Shown: piece by piece, positions 53,609 through 64,000 of the stretch | Position numbering within the stretch: the first letter of the stretch is position 1 | How the letters are laid out: each line of letters starts with the position of its first letter | Source: Eustoma russellianum | Lineage: Eukaryota > Streptophyta > Magnoliopsida > Gentianales > Gentianaceae | Assembly: GCA_036186865.1 (NCBI GenBank) | Contig: AP025041.1 | Location: 38,992,257-39,056,256 of the forward strand | Length of the DNA: 64,000 nt | Reading direction: 5' to 3' | Notes under the pieces: generated by a model | Database searches by the model: none | The model's input: the letters and a program-made list of their open reading frames with translations, nothing else | What the model was told of the DNA's origin: nothing | Program-made: the position numbers and the translations under genes

Positions 53609-54027
53609 TGTTAGAATCAATTATAATTATTATAATTGATTTTAATAATCTCGTGATTTATTTTTAAATCACTAATGTGTATCACATGTATAACGTATCT
53701 GTATGTTATATTGGTTAGATACGTTGCAATTATTGACTGCATTAATTATCAGATTTGATTCTGATTGATTATCAATTATTAAGTTTCCTTGATGGAAGGA
53801 ATTAATTGTCAGTCAAATATGGAAAGGGGTCCCTGGCCTAGCCTATAAATAGAGGGCCTGTGATATTCTATCAATCATAGCTATACAACATTCAGATAGG
53901 CATAGGCTAAAAGGTTCCATTTCCATAAAGAATTCTTCTCTGCAGCAGGCTTCCGATTCGAAGGCGATGACTAAACGATAATGACTGGAGGTAACTTTTA
54001 TGCTTCCGTTGTTTTATTGGCCTAACA
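53609..54027 (+). repeat. 5' LTR of Copia-4 (419 bp)
   Basis: Starts TGTTAGAATC, ends GGCCTAACA, two bases before the PBS. A TATA-like CCTATAAATAGAGG lies at about 53843-53856. The end is set by the PBS and not by comparison with a second LTR. Confidence 0.8.
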
Positions 54028-54029
54028 TT

Positions 54030-54042
54030 TGGTATCAGAGCC
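54030..54042 (+). other. Primer-binding site of Copia-4
   Basis: TGGTATCAGAGCC, a perfect match to the complement of the initiator tRNA-Met 3' end. Confidence 0.9.
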
Positions 54043-54456
54043 ACCTTTGACCATATCGTTTGCATTTAGAAAACTTTCTTCTGTACCCTTTAATGTAATT
54101 TAATCGTTCAAAGGTTACGGAATTATAGTTTTCGAGGCCTTCAATATTCAATTATGTATAGTGTTATTCTGCCGAAATTGTTGCACACAATAGCATTTTG
54201 TTGTTGTTGTGCCGGAGAAATTTTGAACATAACATTTTTTTTTTCGAGCCAAAGGATCTCATTATATTAACATTAGCAAAAGCTTTACATCAAGGCGCTA
54301 ACATAGCAGGACTCCATTAGCTATGCACAAGCTAATAGTTCTATCAATTGACATTTTCAGAAAATTAAAAGGGGGAGGTATTCTCGTGTTACTATCGTGC
54401 CAGATTTTGTATCTCCATCTCTAGATTTCATATGTGAGATCTCGAAATAAGTATTT

Positions 54457-57400
54457 CTAAAATCCTGGAAAATCCTCAAAACACATTGGTTGATGTAGGT
54501 TTACATCGACCCAGGTCTTTAAGTTCCGACATGTTGTGAACGTCTGCCACTTATCCGGAGGGACAATCAGCTGCCAAATTCTTTTAATCCAAAGACAATC
54601 CCGGAATTCATGTAGTGCCTCATTTCCAATTTGTTGACATCTTGGACAAACAACATCATTTATAATATGTCGCTTATGCAGAAAATGGATTGTTGGTAGC
54701 ACATTGTGCCGCATTCGCCACAGGAACATATTCAAACGGAGTGGTCCTTTCATCTTCCACAACTTAGTCCAAACTTTATCTTTTCCATCATCGTCGTAAT
54801 AACTCTGGAGAACATATGCATCACTAACCATAAATTTGCATGTAGAGCTCCCAATCCATTTTGGTGGACTTTGTTCGTCATGTAAATAGTTTGAAGGAGC
54901 CATTCCTCTCCGTAGCAATTTTGCACAGCTCCGTATACCGCTCCATGTAGAGGGCACGTTTTGTCTAGTCGGGGCATCCAATGGAGATCCATATTTTGCT
55001 TTAAGTAATTTGACCCATGTACAATCATAATCAGAAATCATCAACCAACCCAACTTTGATAGTAAGGCAGTGTTCATATATCTCAAGTTCTTCAAGCCCA
55101 ATCCGCCATAAATCTTCGGCCGACGCAGTTTATCCCACGACAAATAATGCATTTTCCTTTCTCCTCCCAACTTATCCCAAAAAAATAATCTGGCATGTTT
55201 ATCAATCGACTCTAACACAACAAATAGGTAGCTTATAGGTCTACATAGCATACATAGGCAGCGCGTTTAAACAGACTGAATGAGTAGTCCCCTAGCAGCT
55301 TGGAACAACAACTTAGTCTTCCAGGATGTCAACTTCTTCCTAACTTTGTCAAGCAAAAAATCGTAGGTATGCATAGTAACTCTAGTGTGCAAAATGGGCA
55401 TCCCCAAATAACAACCCAGATCCGCAGTTCTACACATGTTCAGGCAACTTTGAATACGAGAGGCAACTTCATCATTTTTATTTTTTGAAACATAAAACAG
55501 AGACTTTTGGGTATTTATTTGTTGCCCCGATAAAGTGTAGAGTCCCTCTAGAATGGATGTCATTACCTGGGCTTGTCGAATTGTGGCCTCCCCAAATAGC
55601 AGCAAGTCATCTGCAAAAAATATATGGGATATGCTCGGGCCAGTTCTGGATGCCTTCACCGGTTTCCAATCTCCATTGTTCACAGCTTTGTTAACACATT
55701 GGCTAAGCATATCCATACATAGAAGAAACAAATAAGGTGCTAAGGGATCTCCCTGTCGTAATCCCTTGGTCGGTCGAAATGAGCTCAATTTTTGACCATT
55801 CCAGATTATAGACAGTGAAGTATTTTGCACTCCATACATGATGAGCTCGATAAGGTCAGGACCGAACCCAGCTTCTTCCATCACATTCCTTAGAAATGGC
55901 CAACTCACCATATCGTAAGCTTTGGCAAGATCAATCTTTAGAGCCATGCTTCCCTTGCAACCGCTTTTGTACTTCATGCTATGAATAAGCTCTTGCACTA
56001 TAACAATGTTCTTAGCAGCCTGTCTCCCGGGTGTAAACGCACACTGAGAGGGATGGACAAGATTGGGAATTATCGTCTTCAACCGATTAGCAATGACTTT
56101 GGTTATGAGTTTGGTAACCACATTTGAAAGAGCAATCGGCCTGAATTGGTTGATTGTCTCCGGCCGTTTGATCTTTGGGATAAGCACAACCAGTGCCTCA
56201 TTCATCGTATTTGGGAAGCTTCGTGTTCTAAAAGCATCTCGGATAAACTTAACAACTGAATCACCAACAATTGACCAATTCCGCTGGTAAAATGCTGGGG
56301 GAAGGCCATCCGGTCCTGGAGATTTCGACGGGCCCATTTGGAATAGAGTCACCTCTACTTCCTTAGGGGAGACAGTATGATTCAGCGCCCGTCTATCACT
56401 ATGTGATAACTGTTGGAAATCAAAGATCTCGTTGTATGGCCAGCAGTTTGGACCGTTAAAATAGAGTTTGCTGTAAAAAAGAATGCACCATATTCTTAAT
56501 ACTCTGAGCATCATCAACCCACTCGTTATTGTCATTTTTTAGCTGGTAGACTTTTTTGTGCTTTCTTCTAATGGCCACCATTTTGTGAAAGGCTCTTGTA
56601 TTTTGCTCCCAATTGGGACAACCAAGTCAATTTGGATTTCTGTCTCCAATAGACTTCTTCGTGGTGAAAAATATTCTGATATTCAGCTAGCAGTGTATTT
56701 TCCAGATTAGCAAGAAAACGGGACGTGCGACAAGCCAATTCGTTTTGGATCCCCATAATGTGCGCTCTACACCTTTTCTTTTTCTGGTTCAGATTGCCAT
56801 ACACATTCTTAGCCCAGGTCTTCATGTTCTCACAGCAATTAAGAATCTGTTCCCAAAGGTCCCTAGATGGCATGGCCAAGACTTCTTCCAAGAAGTGTCT
56901 GAAATTTTCGTGGTCCAACCAATTAAGCTGAAAACGGAAGTTTTCCCGATCCCTTAAAACATTCACCTCAGTAGGAATTTCTAAAAGAATAGGATAGTGG
57001 TCTGAATATGTCCGTGCCAAGTGGTGCACACAAGCGGTTGAAAAATATGTATGCCACAACAAGTTTCCCCAACACTGATCAATCCTTGTCTGGATCTTAA
57101 GCTTTCCCCGATGATTGTTCGTCCATGTAAATCGTGGTCCTGAGAAAACCACACCCTTCAGTTCGCATCTTTCAATCATAGTTCTCATCCTTTCAATGGC
57201 ATAGCCCGACACTGGTCTTCCGCCATATTTGTCCTGGTGATTGATGACCTGATTGAAATCTCCAATTAAGTACCAAGGCATTCGAATGGCAGTTGATATT
57301 CTTTCAGTGTGATCACAAAATGCATCCCGCACGGAAACAGTAGGTGAAGCATAAACCATAGATAGTAACCAAGGTGCCATGTTATCTTGATGAATTTTGG

Positions 57401-57671
57401 CCAGCAACATCTGAGCAGTGAAACTAATCACACTAACGTTGGTATCAGATTTATTCCACAAACACTAGATTCCACCAGAAAAATCTCTAGCTTCAACCAC
57501 AGCCATATTTGTAAAGTAGAAACGTTGTAAAATTCAGTTAGCATAATGGCTTTGGACCCTTGTCTCTAGTAAAACTAAGATACTCGGTCGTACCATACTC
57601 ACAAGATCAGTCAGTGCCATTTTGAATTCAGGGGATGCAGCGCCCCTACAATTCCAGCTAAGCACTTTCAT
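54457..57671 (-). pseudogene. L1 ORF2 (endonuclease and reverse transcriptase), broken
   Basis: ORF2 nicks target DNA and reverse-transcribes LINE RNA at the nick. It starts MKVLSWNCRG at 57671 and meets a stop after about 45 codons. The endonuclease continues at 57461-56568 (WYLIGDFNQVINHQDKYGG, RFTWTNN, SDHYPILLE). RT at 56535-55267 has SKSPGPDGLPPAFY, LKIDLAKAYDMVSW, GLRQGDPLAPYLF and FADDLLLF. The C-terminal zf-RVT region at 55251-54457 has LRLNMFLWRMRHNVLP and CPRCQQIGNEALHEF. At least three breaks separate these. I saw no RNase H domain. Confidence 0.92.
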
Positions 57672-57683
57672 TAAAAAAAGAAC

Positions 57684-59387
57684 TTAGTCTCTCATGGGTA
57701 TCTCACCCCTTTCGATGTTAGTCATCTCGTGGCCATCTTCTATATTTCCGTCCCCTGTAGATTGGTATCCCACTGTGATTGGGGCAGCTGGGATTTTTAA
57801 ATCTGTATGTACTCCCTCCATTGCATCAGGTGGATGCTGCTTTATTTGGAATTCGAGTCTCTGCGATTGGAATTTTTGGCCGGCACTTCCTAACGGAGGC
57901 CATTCCATATTATCGAAACAACTGTCTAACTGCAGGTTTGAGGTGGATGCTCTATTAGTAATATCTTGTAAAGAGTGCCCGTTTGATCCATGTCCGCCCC
58001 CTCTTGATGATCTACCACGGCCCCTATATGAACTTCCTCTGGTTGACATCCTTTCAAGCGCCTCACTAATAACATCTCCGATTGATTTCGATGTGTTTCT
58101 TGCGGGTTCTTTCATCGGCATGTGAGGTCTGTTGATGTTCTTCATGGGAATTCCTTTCTTCTTTTTTTGATCCCTTACATTGTCGCGGGGTGATACATTA
58201 AAATAAGCCTTAGGTCCATTATCGGGGACTTCAGCAATATATTGCAAATAATCATCATCTTCCTCTAAATCCTCCCCTGGCAATTCCCCATCATCTTCCA
58301 AAATAACAAAACGTGACCCCCCTGGAGTCCTGTGCTTACCTTTCTTCACCATAGATACATCCTTTGCTACCATATCATCCCCACGCTTCTTGTCCATGTC
58401 CTGCCTCCTTCTTCTTGCGTTGGAGGCGATCATCCAGGGCCCAAAAGGTTCCTCCCTCGACGCTACAGATTTTTTGAGTGATATTTCGATTTCCAGATTC
58501 GTAGTAAGGTCTCTTCCTTCAGGACATTCGTCAGTAATATGGTCGTATCTCCCACATTTGAAACAAATTTGATTTAGACCTTCATATTCTACCGCAAATG
58601 TAGTGCCATCAACAACAACTTCAGACATTAATGGTTTATTGAAATCAATTTCAACGCACACCCTAGCATATTTCCCCCTTTGAGTCTTAAGAGTTGTCAT
58701 ATCCACCCTAACTGCTTTGCCTAATACATTACCTATAGTGAGAATTGCCCTCTCATGAAAATACTCAAGAGGAATTTGAGGTAATCTTACCCAGGCCAGT
58801 ATGTGTGAGATTTCCTCCTTTGCCAGCGAGAACATCGGCTTCCATTTCTTTACCGCTATATAATGTCCTTGAATTAGCCAAGGACCCCCTTGAATCGCTG
58901 TATCATAATGTTCCTTCCTGTAAAATCGAACGGCATAGAAACCCCCTTCAAGGTCTATGATGTCCAACTTGCCTCCCTCTGTACATAATTCTGAAAGGCG
59001 CTTTTCCAGAAGTCTGAAAGAACATGTTTTCCCTTATACTTTGATAATCAAAGCCCTTCTCCAGGGCTTCCAGAACTCTTTACATTCATCCAGCGAGAAA
59101 TCGACAAAAACTCGACCAGTTCTCTTCTCAACAGGTTCGGTTGCCATCATATCGTCGTACCTTTCAAGGAACTCCTCCATCGTATTGTCCTCCTCTCCCT
59201 CGCCGGTGTATGGCTCAGCTGGATAATTCTGTTTATCGAAGAAACTGCTCCAATTTCTTGGTGGTTCTTCAGCGTCTATGCCAATCAGAGAGCCCAGTTC
59301 TACTTAAGCTTGCCTCTTGAATTTCTTGACACTCCGTTGTAATTGATCATTTTTCTCAGCGGATTTCATCAAAATCTCGCCCTCCAT
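57684..59387 (-). pseudogene. L1 ORF1 (DUF4283, CCHC), broken by two stops
   Basis: ORF1 proteins of plant L1 elements bind LINE RNA. Translation from 59387 (MEGEILMKSAEKN) meets stops near 59305 and near 59035, then stays open for 427 codons from 58967. That part holds the DUF4283 region (FYRKEHYDTAIQGGPWLIQG) and the zinc knuckle CFKCGRYDHITDEC. An acidic stretch and a Gly/Arg/Ser-rich stretch (SSYRGRGRSSRGGG) follow. Confidence 0.88.
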
Positions 59388-59484
59388 GGGCGTGGATTTG
59401 GGAGCAGTCGCAAGATGCTAGAACTAGGGTTTTTCGCCAGAGCAGCACCGATGTCGTTTCTCTTTTTTACATAACATTTTTTTT

Positions 59485-59801
59485 CCGTTATGCATTATAC
59501 TCCTAAATAAATCATGGGCGTAGTGTTCTACGGGCACATGCAAGGATTGTGTTTCTGATTCTCTGTTTCTGAATTCATGTGGTTCACAATTTGGATCTCT
59601 GAGTAGAATTGGTCATTTATAATTTTGCATTAGAGTCTATGTTTATTGCCTTGTTTTCCTTTCTGGAGTTTGTGCAAGGTTATACATCTGAAAAAAAAAA
59701 AGCAAACACGATGATGTTATCTTAACATGGTAAGTCTTCATCATTCATTATTAGTGTTTTATAATAATAGACGTTGATTCTAGTGGCCTGCCAATTGTAT
59801 G
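59485..59801 (+). other. Copia-4 leader between LINE and MITE
   Basis: Non-coding leader of Copia-4. It resumes exactly where the leader stops at 54242. No coding sequence seen. Confidence 0.75.
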
Positions 59802-59990
59802 CGGATGAGATCAGAGGAGTCCTCATATGAGGCAAAATATGAGGCATCCAATCACGCGACGCCACGTGTACAAAAAGCATGTTGTTTATTTTTTTCCTTT
59901 TTTTAAAAAAAGGCTATTTTGTACACGTGGCATCGCGTGATTAGATGCCTCATATTTTGTCTGATATGAGGCTTCTTCTGATCTCATCCG
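59802..59990. mobile_element. MITE M1, copy 1 (complete), with 9-bp TSD
   Basis: AATTGTATG is duplicated at 59793-59801 and 59991-59999. The 189-bp insert is a near-perfect inverted repeat with arms of about 74 bp starting CGGATGAGATCAGA. Each arm carries ACACGTGGC (left arm in reverse) next to a CGCG. A 9-bp duplication and long arms fit a MULE-derived MITE. It inserted into Copia-4 and is therefore younger than that element. Confidence 0.93.
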
Positions 59991-59999
59991 AATTGTATG

Positions 60000-60947
60000 C
60001 TGAATATTTTCGGACTTTGCGGGGAAAAAGAAAAGGAAAGAATGCGTAAGCTTTTGTAATTGTAAAAATGATTACTCAATTTAGTTGGAAATATATTGCA
60101 CACTTTTGAGAACATTCTTTAATTTCTATTCTTTCCAAAAACCTTAATGGAGATTTGGATGTTTCTGTTACCAATTTCATTAATTTGGAACCTATGGAAA
60201 TTGATAAATTATTTTATGTGATGTAACTTTTCATCCTTCTTAATAGAGATATATCTCACGATGACATTTGGACAAATTCTTTGGAAGTGTATCCATTTGA
60301 GAAAATTTGTGGCAAATACAAAAGGTGAATTATTGATAATGAAAAGTGTGATAAATACACCGTATACGTAATTTCTGTCTAGAAAGTCGGTACTTAAGCG
60401 AGACCGTCTGTGACCCCACCGTACGGCCTTGGACTTTACGTGGAATGGTAAAGTTGTACGGTATAAAGAAATTGTACGGTATAAAGAAAATAAAATGTCA
60501 TCATACCTATGGTTTTGATTAATAAGGCAATCACTCTGCCCCACAGGGAAGTGTTTATTTTATTGATCAAGAAAATTAAACATAAACATTTCCTATGCCC
60601 ACAGGTAGGGAAATATTTTGGTTGTTTAATCTTCATATTGTTTAAGGTTTTGATTAATAAAGTAGTCACTCTGTCCCACAGGGAAGTGGTTATTTTATTG
60701 ATCAAGAAAATTAAACATAAATATTTTCTATGTCTACAGGTATGGAAATTGTTTAATTTTCATATCGTTTAAGTATATTCTATGCATGAGTGCAACCTCT
60801 ACCCGCAGGAAGGTTTAGAATATACTAATTGAATTAACTCGATTAATTCATTCTGGTTACATATGTTCATAGCATGATCTATATTTCTTTGGTTATGCAG
60901 TTATTCCCACTACTGCTTTATTTGATTCTGCTAGTACTCCAATGCTA
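60000..60947 (+). other. Copia-4 leader with tandem duplication
   Basis: Non-coding leader before Gag. The 135-bp duplication at 60511-60780 is its main feature. TATGCAG just before VIPTTALFDSA-type coding sequence (60896-60930) could be a splice acceptor, but no donor could be assigned. Confidence 0.55.
60511..60780 (+). repeat. 135-bp tandem duplication in the Copia-4 leader
   Basis: GGTTTTGATTAATAA starts at 60511 and 60646. Both units continue through CCCACAGGGAAGTG, TTATTTTATTGATCAAGAAA and a TTTAAG end. They differ at about 10 percent of positions. Confidence 0.88.
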
Positions 60948-63900
60948 ACTGGTGACAATTACACTGAATGGAAGGATAATATCCTTTTGACGTTAGGGTG
61001 CATGGACTTAGACTTGGCACTCCGTGAGGAAAAACCACCAAATCCCACAGAATCAAGTACGTCATCTGAGAGGTCTAATTACGAACGCTGAGAGCGATCT
61101 AATCGCCTCAGCATGATGCTCATCAAGTCTCGTATAAGTCCAAGCATTAGGGGTTCTATCCCTAATCTTGATAATGTAAAAGCTTACATGAAAGCCATTG
61201 ATGAACAATTCATAAGCTCTGACAAAGCGGTTGCCAGCACCCTTATGAAGAGGCTTTCAAACATGACCCATGACAGAAGCCGTGGTGTGCACGAGCACAT
61301 CATAGAGATAAGGGACATTGTTGCTAAATTAAGCTCCCTAAAGGTTGAAATCTCGGAGCCATTCCTGATGCATTTCATACTCAACTCTCTCTCTTCGGAG
61401 TATACTCCATTCAAGATCTCGTACAATACACATAAAGAAAACTGGTCAATTAATGAACTATCTGACCATGTGTGTTCAAGAGGAGCAGAGGTTGAAGAAT
61501 GAGTCCATTGAGTCTGTGCATCTTGCGACTCATTTTAAGAGAAATGCAAAGAAGGGCAAAGGTGTTCCAATGAAGAAAACCGGCAATAAAGACAAATGTC
61601 GGTTTTGCAAGAAAAATGGACACTGAAAAAAAAGATTGCCTAAAGTACAAGGGAATGGCTGGAGAAGAAAGGTAATTTGTCCTTTGTGTGTCATGAATCT
61701 AATTTTACTGAAGTTTCTGATAATACATGATGGATTGATTGTGGTTCTATAATTCACATTGCGAAAACCATGCAGGGCTTTCTAAACCTGAGGAAACCAA
61801 ATGAAAGTGAGCAATGCATCTATTCTGGAAACCGGATGCGCTCTACTGTTGAAGGAGTGGGATCTTATAGGCTCATTTTGAAAACTGTTTTCAACTTGAT
61901 TTAGAAAACACCTTTTATGTACCTTCTTTTTCTAGAAATTTAATTTCTCTTTCAAGACTTTCGACTATTGGATATGATTTCAAATTTACATCTTTTTGTA
62001 ATGAATGTTTTGAAAGAGAATAAAGTTATTGGTTCTGCGAAACTGAATAGTTTTCTGTTTCAACTTGAGTTAGATCCCATTTATGAGCATACTCTTTTAA
62101 CAGAAGCTGGTACAAAGCGTTGTATTATCAATGAGAACTCATCAAGTCTTTGGCACAAAAGATTGGGACATATCTCAATCGAAAGAATGAAAAGATTGGT
62201 GAATACTTGTGTGGGATGCATAAAAGGCAAGCAAACCAACAAGACCATTAAGGGTGCCAAAAGAAGTTCTCAACCTCTTGAAATCATACACACGGATATC
62301 TGTGGACCTTTTCACACACCTTGCTTGAATGGTCAGAAATACTTTATTTATCGACGACTATTCAAGGTTCATGTATCTCTATCTTCTATTTGAAAAATCT
62401 GAAGCACTTGATGCATTCAAAATCTTCAAATTAGAAGTAGAGAAACAAAAGGAGAAAACCATTAAAATTGTCCGATTCGATAGAGGTGGTGAATATTATG
62501 GACGTTACACAGAAAAAGGACACATGATTGGTCCATTTGCCGAATTCCTTCAAAAGGAGGGTATTTTTGCTCAATACACCATGCCTGACACTACAAAATG
62601 ATGTTGCTGAAAGAAGGAATCGGACTTTTATGGACATGGTCAGGAGCATGATTAGCACAACGAATTTGCCTATATCCTTTTGGAGTGAAGCTCTAAAAAC
62701 CGCTGTGTATGTTTTAAATAGGGTTCCATCTAAGGCCGTTCCTAAAACACCTTTTGAGTTGTGAAATGGTTGGAAACCAAGTTTAAAACATTTACACATA
62801 TGGGGTTGTCCATTTGAAGTTAGGGTATACAACCCGAGCATAGAGAAACTGGATGAACGAACGAAAAGTGGTTATTTTATTGGATATGCAGTTAACTCCA
62901 AAGGATATAGATTTTATTGTCCCTCACATACTCCAAAAGTAGTTGAAGCTAGAAATACTAAGTTTCTAGAGGATCATGAAGTCAGTGGGAGTGATTCGAA
63001 TCGAGAATTCAATTTTGAGGAAGTAAGGGATACACATGCTGTACCTTTATATGTAGACAATTCGTTTGCTATTCATCATATTGAAGAGCCACCAATTGTG
63101 CAACCTCAAATTGAAGAATCACATCAAGAACAAGATGAACCCACTAATCCCACATCTACTGAACCAGTGGGAGTACGAAGATTCTCAAGAACTAAAAGGC
63201 CAGCAATTTCTAGCGATTATATTGTATATCTTCAAGAGTCCGACTATGACATTGGACTAAATCATGGCCCTATCTCGTTTTCACAAGCCATGAGTTGTGA
63301 CAAATCGTCAATATGGTACAATGCCATGAAAGAGGAGATGGAATCAATGGTTAAAAACAATGTCTGGGAACTTGTTTCGTTACCAAACAGAGCATCTGTG
63401 GTGGGATGCAAATGGGTCTTTAAGACCAAAAGAGATTTGTTTTGATAACATTGAACGATATAAAGCCAGACTTGTAGCCAAAGGTTTCACTCAGAAGGAA
63501 GGCATTGATTACCATGAAATCTTCTCTCCAGTCTCAAAGAAGGATTCATTTCAGATAATCATGGCATTAGTAGCTCATTTTGATCTAGAGCTACATCAAA
63601 TGGATGTGAAAATTGCGTTTTTGAATGGGGTTCTTGATGAAGAGGTATACGTGCGTCAACCTGAGGGCTTTGTCAATTCTGATAATGATCAACTGGTTTG
63701 CAAATTGAATAATCCATATATGGGCTTAAACAAGCTTCACATCAATGGAACATCAGGTTTCATGAGGTAATATCTTCATTCGGTCTCGTAGAGAGCATTG
63801 TTGATTAATGTATATACCTCAAGATGAGTGGGAGCAAATACATTTTCTTAGTCCTATATGTGGATTATATTCTACTAGCAAACAGTGATCTTGGGTTATT

Positions 63901-64000
63901 GCATGAGACTAAGCGATTTCTCACTTTGAACTTTGATATGAAGGATATGGACGAAGCCTCTTATGTCTTTGACATAGAGATTCACAAAGATAGAACAAGT
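60948..64000 (+). pseudogene. Gag-Pol remnant of Copia-4 (runs off the window)
   Basis: Gag pieces at about 60948-61500 (LTGDNYTEWKDNILLTLG, then a stop, then NVKAYMKAIDEQFISSDKA) precede a CCHC knuckle with a stop inside it (CRFCKKNGH, 61606-61640). A protease-like WIDCGS is at about 61731-61748. Integrase: LWHKRLGHISIERMK, CVGCIKGKQTNK, HTDICGPF, RFDRGGEYYG, NDVAERRNRTF (62150-62640) with shifts between. RT: WYNAMKEEMESMVKNNVWEL, YKARLVAKGFTQKEGIDY, QMDVKIAFLNGVLDEEVYV, with the YVDD region altered to YVDYILLANSD at about 63856. It cannot make an active product. Confidence 0.9.

Larger units (their letters stand above)
54243..59468 (-). mobile_element. L1-clade LINE, near full length, inserted in Copia-4
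   Basis: ACATAACATTTTTTTT flanks the insert (54227-54242 and 59469-59484). The 3' poly-A tail appears as a T run at the left side. ORF1 (DUF4283 and CCHC) and ORF2 (endonuclease, RT, zf-RVT) are both present on the minus strand, only 12 nt apart. Both are broken by stops or shifts. The copy spans 5.2 kb, so it was probably full length when it inserted. Confidence 0.92.
53609..64000 (+). mobile_element. Copia-4, Ty1/copia element cut by a LINE and a MITE, runs off the window
   Basis: A 5' LTR (53609-54027) and PBS (54030-54042) start the element. Its leader is interrupted by an antisense L1 LINE (54243-59468) and a MITE (59802-59990). Gag and Pol pieces then run from about 60948 past the window end. 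Matching duplications of leader sequence at each insert prove that 54042-54242 and 59469 onward were once continuous. The leader is long, about 1.4 kb without inserts. The 3' LTR is outside the window. Confidence 0.88.

Overview
This window is nuclear DNA of a flowering plant, almost certainly a eudicot. It holds spliced genes with GT-AG introns, a plant 14-3-3 gene, Ty1/copia elements primed by initiator tRNA-Met, a Mutator-like transposon, L1 and RTE LINEs, tRNA-derived SINEs, a TRIM and several MITEs. I cannot name the species. Only two host genes are well supported; nearly everything else is mobile DNA in several layers of nesting. There is no bacterial operon structure, no CRISPR array and no rRNA cluster.

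Layout. 23-4607: decayed copia element (Copia-1). 4844-10368: intact copia element (Copia-2) with identical 237-bp LTRs, a TTTCA target duplication and one uninterrupted 1608-codon Gag-Pol frame. 10.4-18.4 kb: intergenic DNA with three tRNA-type SINEs (family A), Au-like repeats (families B and D), RTE-tail repeats (family C) and a MITE. 18419-22083: a six-exon gene for a 254-residue protein I do not recognise. 22.1-24.7 kb: MITEs and SINEs. 24682-27391: a 2.7-kb antisense solo LTR with a TTCAG duplication. 27.4-31 kb: short repeats and a palindromic minisatellite. 31052-36131: a four-exon 14-3-3 gene whose first intron holds a truncated RTE LINE.

36.4-37.7 kb: MITEs and a SINE. 37882-42851: a MULE with long TIRs and a 10-bp duplication. 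It carries a broken MURA-type transposase on the minus strand and, convergent to it, a small GRF zinc-finger ORF. 44152-44593: a TRIM with an ATACG duplication. 45107-52299: a long-TIR element with a plant-mobile-domain (PMD) pseudogene, split by Copia-3 (47001-52145, AGGTC duplication). 53609 to the window end: Copia-4, whose leader was invaded by a near full-length L1 LINE (54243-59468) and by a MITE (59802-59990).

How it works together: the elements fall into autonomous and dependent sets. The RTE tail at 33.5-33.7 kb recurs as short family C copies, so RTE machinery probably spread them. MULE-type MITEs M1 and M2 have 9-bp duplications and carry G-box/ABRE-like ACACGTGGC motifs in both arms; M1 copies lie on either side of the 14-3-3 gene. 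The strongest lead for something undescribed is the MULE with a GRF zinc-finger gene in the position that mudrB occupies in maize MuDR.
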